NCBI GenBank assembly: GCA_026075535.2
Contig: AP026544.2
Location: 9,362,001-9,426,000 of the forward strand
Source of the DNA: Tricholoma matsutake
Taxonomy: Eukaryota; Basidiomycota; Agaricomycetes; Agaricales; Tricholomataceae
Direction of reading: 5' to 3'
DNA: 64,000 nt
Position numbers and translations under genes: made by a program. The notes beneath the pieces were generated by a model. It saw only the letters and a program-made list of their open reading frames with translations. It was not told the origin of the DNA and did no database searches. Below are positions 56,293-64,000 of this stretch, piece after piece (within the stretch, counting starts at the first letter, position 1; the number at the start of each line of letters is the position of its first letter).

Positions 56293-56524
56293 CTTTACAC
56301 TGCCCCACATAGTCCTGGAGGAATCCTGGTAGTCCTACCAGGAAGACCAGGAATCCTCCAGGAATCCAGTAGGACTCACCAGGACTCACCAGGAATCCAG
56401 TGGGACTTACCAGGATTCCTGGGCTGTTACCAAACATCCAACCATAATGGAAAGTCAATTTGATATCTTATGAGTTCAAGTGCCTCAACTTCAGAAATTT
56501 CACAATGTGCCCACAAAACAGATT

Positions 56525-56610
56525 TGTGCAAAGCAGGAATTGAACTCAGGACCTCATGATGAGGAATCACATGACAAATCAGACAAGTGTGCTCAACCAG
56601 TTGAGCCACA
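56525..56610 (-). ncRNA. tRNA-like (SINE-type) module, copy 2
   Basis: Minus strand TGTGGCTCAACTGGTTGAGC (A box) and GAGTTCAATTCC (B box). ~90% alike to copy 1 by eye. Followed in both by a TATAAA.TTTATTTAT segment on its other side. Confidence 0.6.
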
Positions 56611-56769
56611 GAAGAATTATTTGTTATCCATATAAAGTTTATTTATGACTCAAACTCAAACTCAAGCATATAATCTCTCTCAAAGTCACTATTAAGATCA
56701 AATAATTTTAATCAACTACATCCCTCACATTAGATGCGAGGGATACAATACAATTAACTACATAAAAAA

Positions 56770-56932
56770 GCCCTCCCATGCACCTCGTGCAAGGGAGAGC
56801 CCTAAAAGTATTTACAGATAAAACTAAATCCCCCCGCCATTGTAAAATGCGGGCAAGGGGGAGGGCATTAATATGAATGAAAAAAAATGAAAAAAAACCC
56901 TCCCCATGCAAAATGCGGGGGAGGGGGTGGCC
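56770..56932. repeat. Run of three C-run/G-run hairpins
   Basis: CCCTCCCATGCA..TGCAAGGGAGAG (56773), CCCCCCGCCATT..GCGGGCAAGGGGG (56829) and CCCTCCCCATGC..ATGCGGGGGAGGGGG (56898), separated by A-rich spacers. Related units at 54322 and 22460-22640. Confidence 0.65.
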
Positions 56933-57360
56933 TGGTGGTGTCTCATTGTGGTGTGGGTGCATGGGTCCTGCTCCCTGTCCTCATCCCCATCCCTGTCCCT
57001 GTCCCCATCTCCCCATCGTCCCCATCACAATGGTTCCCCATTTCTGCCCCACAAGCAGTTGCTCGTGGTGGCAGATTGGGGTGCTGCTGTGGTGGTGGCT
57101 GTCATCGCCATTCCACCTGCAATTCACCCCACGAGCAGTGGCTCATGGGGCTGGAGGCGGGTGGTGTGTCATTAGCCCCATCATCGTCGTCCGTCATGGT
57201 TGGTGGCCATGCTTTGCATTCTGGAGGTTCTGGTGCTGGTAGGTGGTGGCATCATCATTGTTGTCAACTGCACACTCACAATCCACCCTATGAGCAGAGG
57301 CTCGCAGGCGTGGGGTGGGTGTGTTGGGTTGTCTCATGTCCGGCCATTGTTACCAGTAGA

Positions 57361-57985
57361 GTAGAACCTATAAAACAAAAGAAACAAGTTAGTTAATTTA
57401 TAAAAACAAAAAGGAAACAAAAAAAACTTATGTAGAGCCCAAGCGACACAATCTGCGTCGTTTGGGCCCGTGTTCCATGCAGTCAGTTCATTTGTGGGTG
57501 GTGGCATCGTTACCAGTAGATTATAACCTAGAAAACTAAAGAAACAGGTTAGTTAAATTATCAAAACAAAAAGCAAATGAAAAAAACTTATTTAGGGCCC
57601 AAATGATGCAATGTGCATTATTTGGGCCTGCATTCCATGAAGTTGGCTTGTTTGCGGGTGGTGGCATCGTTACCAGTAGATCACAACCTAGAAAACTAAA
57701 GAAACAGGTTAGTTAGTTTATAAAAACAAAAAGCAAACACAAAAAAACTTACATAGGGCCCAAGCAATGCAATCTGCGTCATTTGGGCCCATGTTCCATG
57801 CAGTCAGCTTGTTTGCAGGTGGTGGTGTCATTACCAGTAGATTATAACCTAGAAAACTAAAAAAACAGATTAGTTAGTTTATAAAAACAAAAAGCAAATG
57901 AAAAAAAAAACTTATGTAGGGCCCAAACGATGCAGGAGGTTGCATTGTTTGGGCCCACGTTCTGTCCAGTTGGCTAGTTTGAAGG
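57361..57985 (-). repeat. Tandem array of four palindrome plus intron-like units (~161 bp)
   Basis: Palindromes GRGCCCAARYGAYGCA..TGCRTYRTTTGGGCCC start at 57435, 57595, 57756 and 57919. On the minus strand each is followed by ATAAGT or GTAAGT, a T-rich stretch, AACTAACTAACC and a TTTTCTAG end. Only the third unit keeps the full GTAAGT donor. Confidence 0.8.
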
Positions 57986-58194
57986 TGGTGGTGATGGTGG
58001 AGTGGGTGTGGGAACAGTGGCAGCAGGTGTCCACACAGTGGTGGTGGTGGTAGAACAGAGAGGAGAGAGGTGGCATTGTCGAGAGTGGTGGTGATGGTTG
58101 ATGAGCTGGCAGTGTTGATGACGCGGCTGTGTGCTTTGTCATGCACAGCTGCCCCAATGGTACCTAGAGCAGTTTGTGGGCGCACTTTCCAAGT

Positions 58195-58270
58195 CTATGT
58201 GGTGTAGTGGTTATATTGGCTGTGCTGAACTGTTGTTGTCTAATGCCTAGGGTTCAATTCTGTCTTGTGT
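58195..58270 (+). ncRNA. tRNA-like (SINE-type) module, copy 3
   Basis: TGTGGTGTAGTGGTTATATT (A box) and GGGTTCAATTC (B box) ~40 nt apart. Different from copies 1 and 2, which derive from another tRNA type. Confidence 0.55.
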
Positions 58271-58519
58271 CATTTATTTTATTACTTAGTAGTAAGGACT
58301 CCTGGTTCAATCCTACTGGATTCCTGGTCCATCCTCCTGGATTCCTCATAGTCCAAGTCCTGGGGAATTCCTGGAATGGTACCAGGAAGAGCCCAATTTA
58401 CCAGGATTATACCAGGAATCCACCAGAAATCCTACTGGAAGAGAAACTGCCAGGAATAAACCATTTGGTGGACAATGGCTGAAGCAGGAACTACCAGGAA
58501 TACATGGGGCAGTGTAAAG

Positions 58520-59428
58520 AGCTCGGTTTTCAAATGAAATTATCTATGGCACCCACAGACTAATGGGCAGACAGAGAGGATGAACTAGGAGTTGGAGCAG
58601 TACCTACACATGTTTGTCAACTACTGACAAACCAACTGGCCTGAATGGCTGGCAAATGCCAAAATTTCCCACAACAATAAGTTCTGTTTGGCTACTTGAA
58701 TGTCCCCCTTCTTTGCTAATTAGAGGTATAATCCCCACATGGGAATGAAACCCCAAAGGGAAATTAAGTTACAAGTGGTAGAAGACTTTGTATCTAAGAT
58801 GCAAAAAAGCAGAGGTGGCGTTGATGAAATCATGTGATGATATGGTGCAACATGCAGATCACACTCAAGCTCCTGCTCCAGAGTATGATATTGGTGACTT
58901 GGTATGGCTAAGTACCGAGGACCTTAATATTACATGACCTTCTAGGAAACTCACAGAGAAACCAGTTGGCCCATATGCAATCTCTAAAGTAATTTCACCT
59001 AACGCAGTAGTGCTAAAATTACCTTGATCATTCAAGATTGATCCTGAGATTAATGTTTCCCACCTATGCCCCTAGTGCCCACCTACTATTCCTGGCCAAC
59101 AAATTACTCCACAAGCTCCAATAACCATAGAAGGTGCTCCAGAATATGTAGTCGAAGAAATTCTAGACTCATGTCTTTGACAAAATAAATTGGAGTTCTT
59201 AATGAATTGGAAGAATTATACAGATGAAAACAACTCATGGGAACCTGGAGAGAATTGTAAGCAAGTGCATAATATGATTGCCCAATTCTTTAAACATAAA
59301 CCAAATGCTCCATGTCACATTGCAAGAATGGTGTGTGAGGGGATGAAATTCCAGCCTTACCAAAATTTCATGGAGGGGACAGATACAATATTTTCTTGCC
59401 TGGAAGTTGAGGCATCAAAGGGGTGTAA
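58520..59428 (+). pseudogene. pol: Element C integrase end and chromodomain
   Basis: Integrase resumes with LGFQMKLSMA and a frame-shifted HPQTNGQTERMN; WPEWLANAKISHNNKFCLAT; then a chromodomain PEYVVEEILDS...KLEFLMNWKNYTDENNSWEP (59140-59240). Stops and shifts throughout. The chromodomain in active relatives reads histone marks and steers integration. Confidence 0.8.
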
Positions 59429-59846
59429 TGTTGGAAACAGCCCCATTACATAATAAGATTTCATTTTTATTTTATTATGTTGAATTATGCTACATTACAC
59501 TGAATGACACTACATGACACTCCAAACATTGATGGGTCACATGTTGAATTTTATTTTGCATGCATCAATGTATATGTGCAAGTACACATGCATCAGTAGC
59601 AACAATGTACAATATATGTAACATAGTATATAAACCTTGAATACACACCTAGGGGACCCCAGTTGTGTTCCCTTAGGTATACCACATATATTTGTGGTGT
59701 GAAACACCTTTCTCAACCAACCATTCTATTAATAACCCCTCACATCAAAACCATCAGTTTCCCCATCACACATGTGGATCCCGCCCCCTTCTTGTAGAAA
59801 GTACCCACATGGTCTTAACTAGCAGATAGTGGGGGTCACCCTAACA
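59429..59846 (+). repeat. 3' LTR of element C (418 bp)
   Basis: TGTTGGAAACAGCC start after an AAAGGGGTGTAA purine tract, ACCCTAACA end. TATATAAACC at ~59628 is the likely TATA box. Confidence 0.88.
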
Positions 59847-60590
59847 AAGAGATGCAATGCTTGAAGGGCAAAATGGAAGTGTGCACTAAGCTCCTCAGGA
59901 TATTCAACATGTTCCATAGTGTTCACATCATCCACACAATCATGGAGAGCCCCATGGAGATTGCTCCATGGAGATTGCTCAAAGTTAACCAATCACCCTC
60001 TATGATGCATACCTTTGATGACCATGCCTCCTCAGAAAGTGATGACCACTCCTGGATGGCCTTCAGAACCTCAATGATTCCCTTCTTAGATCCTTCATTA
60101 ACTTCAAACACACCAAAAGGCCAAACATCTGTTTTCTTGGCCTCCAAAGGTCTATCATCCAGAATCATCTTTCTCATTTCTTTCAACATCTCTGTACAAT
60201 CTTTCCAATCCTGGCTTCCAGGATGATACAGGACCAGACTTTCCACAATAAGTCCTTGGAAGGCCAGTAACATATGAGTGTCATCATCATTTGTTGGAAG
60301 GATGTCTTTGACTGTGGCAGATGCTTGCTTGCTTCATAGACTGAGTTTGGCTTCCAGATGTTCAGCAGACTTCTTGAGATCTTTGAGGCCAATAACAGCA
60401 CAGTTTGTTGCATGGATCATTGAATTCTGGTTCATCATTCATTGTTGAAACTGGTGAACAATGAGATTGATGTTATCAAAGATGACAACAAAGATTTGAA
60501 CACTCAAGATTAGGTCAACTCCAAGTTGCATTGCATTATTTGAGCTGTACATTTTCAGTCATTCTATTGTTTGACTAGAAATGCACACAC
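59847..60590 (-). pseudogene. DUF6589-type protein, N-terminal/central part
   Basis: Minus-strand pieces: VQIFVVIFDNINLIVHQFQQ (~60515; the DNIN box is typical), IHATNCAVIGLKDLKKSAEH, LPTNDDDTHMLLAFQGLIVE, then VWPFGVFEVNEGSKKGIIEV and IIEGDWLTLSNLHGA (60130-59950). The order 'DNIN, GDxLT' followed by the pieces at 50.7-51.6 kb is that of DUF6589 proteins. Element C sits between the parts. Several stops. Confidence 0.65.
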
Positions 60591-60619
60591 CCGCATTGCT
60601 GAGCATCAACATTACATGT

Positions 60620-60722
60620 GAACTGGTCCTAGGGATCTGCATGGGTAACCTGCAGGTACATGGGACACAACTCCTGCATACCCACAGGTAAATGCTTGTG
60701 GGTTGCCACAGGTATGGGTATA
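60620..60722. repeat. Short GGTATGGGTA-type repeat fragment
   Basis: CTAGGGATCTGCATGGGTAA at the left and CACAGGTATGGGTATAG at the right, about 100 bp, resembling the ends of the repeats at 4503 and 21743. Confidence 0.45.
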
Positions 60723-61469
60723 GTCAAGGGGTCACCAAGAATTTCATTCGTCAATGTACACTACAGGTCAATATGATCCCACCCCTCCCCAAGCTCAGGC
60801 TCCTCATATCCTTCAACATCAGCCAGAGTACCCACTGCCAAAACATCAGAGTCCATCACAAAACCCATCAAACTCCACAATCGTAAGCATATCAATGCCT
60901 GAGTAGACTGCACAGAGAGTCAGCTTCAAACATGATACAAAATGAGATGTCTGTGGCTGAATACATGTTCAATGTCAACAGATGTGGCTACAAGGAACAT
61001 CAGTAAACTATCTTGAAAGCATGAAAGAACAGGACACACCAGGGATTGTAAGGTAGTCTAATGCCATCTGCAAGAGGTGCAGATACATTGCCAAATATTT
61101 GTGATGCCCCATCAATACATCCTTCACATCTTCTGGGTCAGTGCTCAGGTAACAGGCCAGTTCATTGCGATGCTCTTTTCAGGTGGGAGCTTTGAGTGAT
61201 GGAAGGTCATTGAAGACATTCCATGGCTTTGTCAATGATACTGTCTGCAGTCAATTAGCCAAGCAAGCACTGTTGCAATGGCTTCCAAACCTCTGTAGTG
61301 TTGATAGCATCACTGGGGTTGCAAGGGTCCTTCTGTTTGTAAGAACATTAAAATACCAATTCCTTGGCAGTGTCAATCCACTCCTGTTCCCACTTGGCAG
61401 ACTTGAAGTATAAGAGTTTGTGACGAGGGTGAAGGACTATCCACTGGGTGCAGGGCACAGTACCCCTGA
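60723..61469. other. Unassigned stretch with short frames
   Basis: A plus-strand frame 61165-61413 (FQVGALSDGRSLKTFHGFVN) and stop-rich pieces upstream (DTPGIVR.SNAICKRCRYIA) could be decayed repeat coding sequence. Not recognised. Confidence 0.35.
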
Positions 61470-62829
61470 TGGGGTATTATGTAAGTATCTTGGAAGTATT
61501 CCTAATGCTGTCAAGATACTAGCCCAGAAGTATGTTGCAAGTATGCTGATTGTTGATTACCATACCTCCACATTAGTAACTTGTGCATATTGTAACTGTA
61601 TTCTGAATGTCTTGGCTGAAAAATTATACATTATCTCCTCCCTACTATCACAATAATATTAAGATACTTCTAATGGAGTATTGAAGTGAAAGATCAAAAT
61701 ATTTTTCAAGTACTGAGAAGGCAGTAAATTGGTGGTATTGAGGTGATTTCTTCAGTACTATCTACAATACTATCAAGATGATATCACAATACTTTGCTTG
61801 GGATATGTTAGCAATATGATGGAAAAGATCTAGAAAACCTCTGTGTCAGTATGCTTGAAATATCATAGAAGTACACAAACAAGAAGAGTAGTCATACACC
61901 CCATACCTTCACAATACTAAAGCCAGGGAATATTGGAAGTATTGAAGTGTTGTTTATTCAATACTGTCAAACTACTCTATGAGAAGTACATAAGAAGAAA
62001 TTTGATAAATTGGGAAAGTATTATTAGCAGATGTCTGCACATGCGAGTCTGCTGTTGCAAGTATCTACTTCCATGTCTGAGTACCTACATGTCCACTGGC
62101 ATGTATCTACTCAGGTACTCACTTGCACATCCAAGTTGTATGTCCAAGTACTTACTCAAGTACTTACTGGCACCTATTTGAGTACTGACTAGTACTTGCC
62201 AGTGCATATCCAAGTACTTACTCAAGTATCTACTGGAACCTATTCAAGTTTGAGTACTTACTTGTATATCCAAGTACCTACTTGAATGTCCAGGTATCTA
62301 CTCAGGTACTTACATTCATCCAAGTTGTATGTCCAAGTACTTACTCAAGTACCTACTTGCACCTATTTGAGTACTTACTTGCATATCCAAATACCTACTT
62401 TATATCTACCTGCATGTTCAGGTATCTACTCAAGTACTCACTTGCATATCCAAGTACTTACTCAAGTACCTACTGTTATCATATCCAAGTACTTACTCAG
62501 GTACCTAGTACTGGCACCTATTGGAGTACTCACCTACACATTCTGGTACTTACTCGAGTACCTACTGTTACCTATTTGAGTCCTTACTTGTATATCAAAG
62601 TACCTACTTGATATATACTTGTGGGTGCAGGTATCTACTCAAGTACTTACTTGCACATCCAAGTACTTACTCAAGTACCTACTGTTACTATGTCCAAGTA
62701 CTTACTCAAGTACTTACTACTTGCACCTATTGGAGTACTTACTTGCATATCCAAATACCTACTTTATATCTACCTGCATGTTTGAGGTATCTACTCAAGT
62801 ACTTACTTGCACATCCAAGTACTTACTCA
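61470..62829. repeat. AGTACTTACT minisatellite, left block
   Basis: From ~62080 the sequence is built of AAGTACTTACTCAAGTACCT, GAGTACTTACTTG and ATATCCAAGTA words on a ~10-11-bp step with larger units of ~55 bp or more. 61470-62050 is a looser forerunner rich in AGTAT/ATACT. Open frames in it (Tyr, Thr, Ser, Leu repeats) are composition artefacts. Confidence 0.85.
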
Positions 62830-63336
62830 CACAAGAGGCAGAGCAATATATTACCCTGGAGAAAATGTTGGGAATAATGGGAGAAAAAGACACTTTTTCA
62901 CTGGGGAAAAATAAAAGGAACCATCAGTAAAAATATGTTATTTTCTCACACTTTGTTCTTTTGGTTGCTGCAGGAAAACAATTAATTTGTTTCCAGGAGA
63001 AAAAGTTGTGAACATTAGGGGGGAAAAGGTCATTTTCCCACATATTCCCACTTTTTCTGTGGAAAAATAACTAATCTGTTTCTAGGTGAAAAAATTGTGG
63101 AAGTCAGGAGAAAAAATGTTATTTTCACCAGACATAGAGAAAATGTGGAAAAAAAGATATATTTCCCCTCCATTTTCACCTGATTTTCTCCTGGGAATGG
63201 ATGAGTTATTTTTGCTGAGCAAGAGCAAAGAGAAAAGTGTGGGAAAAACAACATTTTTTTACTGATGGTTCCTTTTATTTTTTCCCTGTTATTTCCAACA
63301 TATTCTCCAGGGTAATATATTGCTCTGCCTCTTGTG
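62830..63336. mobile_element. Foldback-type TIR element in the minisatellite (507 bp)
   Basis: Left CACAAGAGGCAGAGCAATAT and right end are inverted copies for at least ~50 bp without gap (…ATTACCCTGGAGAA…), then again AATAAAAGGAACCATCAGTA; the whole element is loosely palindromic. TCA flanks both sides (62827-62829 and 63337-63339); removing the element restores the minisatellite word ACTTACTCAAGTACC. CAC ends plus a 3-bp duplication suggest a CACTA-like or related non-autonomous transposon. No ORF. Confidence 0.85.
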
Positions 63337-63339
63337 TCA

Positions 63340-64000
63340 AGTACCTACTGTTACTATATCCAAGTACTTACTCAAGTACCTGCTGGTACATATTTGGGTA
63401 CTTATTTGTATATCCAAGTACCCACCAGTGGTTATTTGAGTATTTACTTGTATATCCAAGCAGTGCCTACTAGTATCTATTTGAGTACTTACTTGTATAT
63501 CCAAGTAGCTACTTGATATCTACTTGTGTGTCCAGGTATGTACTCAAGTACCACTTGCACATCCAAGTTGTACATCCAAGTACTTACTCAGGTACCTAGT
63601 ACTGGCACCTATTGGAGTACTTACCTGCACATCCTGGTACTTACTCAAGTACCTACTGTTACCTATTTGAGTCTTTACTTGTATAGTACCTACTTGATAT
63701 ATACTTGTGTGTCCAGGTATCTACTCAAGTACTTACTTGCACATCCAAGTTGTACATTCAAATACTTACTCAGGTACCTAGTACTGGCACCTTATCCAAG
63801 TACTTACTCAAGTACCTACTGGTACATATTTGGGTACTTACTTTCATGTTCAAGTTGTATGTCCAAGGACTTTCTAAAGTACCTATTAATTAGGTATCTG
63901 TATATCCAAGATAGTTACTTAAATAGATACTTTGTCATGGATGTAGGTACTAGTACTCAGATATGTACTCAGACATTCAAGTAAGTACTCAAGTAAATAC
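63340..64000. repeat. AGTACTTACT minisatellite, right block
   Basis: Same word family as the left block, continuing to the window edge (e.g. CCAAGTACTTACTCAAGTAC, TGAGTACTTACTTGTATATC). The array probably continues beyond the window. Confidence 0.85.

Larger units (their letters stand above)
56293..58519. mobile_element. TIR element with tRNA-like modules and intron-palindrome array (2227 bp)
   Basis: Ends CTTTACACTGCCCCACATAG (left) and CTTTACACTGCCCCATGTAT (right, reverse complement) form a ~26-bp inverted repeat that continues as TCCTGG. Terminal ~120 and ~220 bp are arrays of CCAGGAATCC-like decamers. Inside lie tRNA-like modules facing outward (56525-56610 minus, 58195-58270 plus), GC hairpins (56770-56930), AGC-loop hairpins (57053, 57133, 57288) and the 160-bp array. 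It sits in the integrase core of element C. The duplication is unclear: TA or a short palindrome. No transposase. Confidence 0.75.
52905..59846 (+). mobile_element. Ty3/gypsy chromovirus element C with nested insertions
   Basis: 5' LTR 52905-53294 (first ~38 bp missing), gag 53642-54760 (interrupted), protease ~54940-55140, RNase H ~55160-55400, integrase 55430-56292 and 58520-59030, chromodomain ~59140-59300, purine tract before 3' LTR 59429-59846. RT is deleted between protease and RNase H. Insertions at 53802-~54540 and 56293-58519. Same family as element D (LTR and gag text agree). Confidence 0.85.

Noticed and set aside
56887..57396. Cys/Trp/Gly-rich frame of 169 codons
   Set aside because: It spans GC hairpins and AGC-loop hairpins of a non-coding TIR element.
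58195..58270. Functional tRNA gene
   Set aside because: A and B boxes are present but the acceptor stem and anticodon arm do not fold cleanly; it sits inside a transposable element.
62830..63336. Two independent minisatellite spacers
   Set aside because: The inverted ends and the TCA on both sides show a single inserted element.
62200..63984. Long Tyr/Thr/Ser-rich frames in the minisatellite
   Set aside because: Translation of a repeated AGTACTTACT word gives open frames on any step; no codon or domain signal.
61470..64000. Telomeric repeat
   Set aside because: No TTAGGG-type tract; the word AGTACTTACT is not a telomere unit.

Overview
This window looks like a transposon-rich stretch of a filamentous basidiomycete, most likely an agaricomycete (mushroom-forming) genome. 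The evidence is short spliceosomal introns of 42-61 nt with GTATGT/GTAAGT donors and CTAAC/CTGAC branch sites, Ty3/gypsy chromoviruses with a C-terminal chromodomain, repeated gag/pol families with no intact copy, a RecQ-like helicase relic, DUF6589-type fragments, and a Zn2Cys6 regulator. Genus cannot be read from the sequence; Boletales or Agaricales would be a guess.

Layout. 1-4.5 kb: right part of a Ty3 chromovirus (gag end, one continuous pol frame broken by five stops, PPT, 3' LTR). 5.5-8.5 kb: two host-like genes on the minus strand, the first split inside an exon by a solo LTR with a perfect 5-bp duplication. 8.5-19.3 kb: the gene-bearing island, with a ten-exon AAA ATPase (11.6-14.6), a small one-membrane-segment protein (15.3-15.6) and the start of a Zn2Cys6 factor (17.5-18.2), punctuated by four copies of a ~110-bp MITE-like repeat. 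19.3-28 kb: repeat-encoded ORF, a 1.1-kb LTR, a hAT-like repeat split by a 5'-truncated and 5'-inverted LINE, and a Zn2Cys6-like ORF.

28-48 kb: two degraded Ty3 elements of one family, B (minus, 28.1-37.7) and A (plus, 37.8-47.9). Both carry, between pol and the 3' LTR, an antisense spliced ORF whose first exon is exactly 120 nt in both copies. B is invaded by a hAT element (in its LTR) and by a solo LTR that contains six tandem covarying stem-loops; A is invaded by element D, an internally deleted Ty3 with an intact gag. 48.4-50.1 kb: RecQ-like helicase pseudogene. 50.7-60.6 kb: a DUF6589-type pseudogene on the minus strand, split by a hAT element and by Ty3 element C (52.9-59.85), which itself holds two TIR-bounded insertions carrying tRNA-like modules and a 160-bp tandem array of palindrome plus intron-like units. 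61.4-64 kb: AGTACTTACT minisatellite interrupted by a 507-bp foldback element.

Host functions are few and unrelated: an AAA ATPase, a putative armadillo-like protein, a Cys-containing protein of unknown function, a regulator and a small membrane protein. Everything else is nested mobile DNA. Nearly every premature stop I could trace in the elements is a C-to-T or G-to-A change, mostly CGA to TGA, as expected from CpG deamination or a RIP-like process. The most unusual signals are structural: covarying hairpins repeated in tandem or dispersed over unrelated elements, palindrome-plus-intron modules, and the antisense Zn2Cys6-type gene of the A/B Ty3 family.
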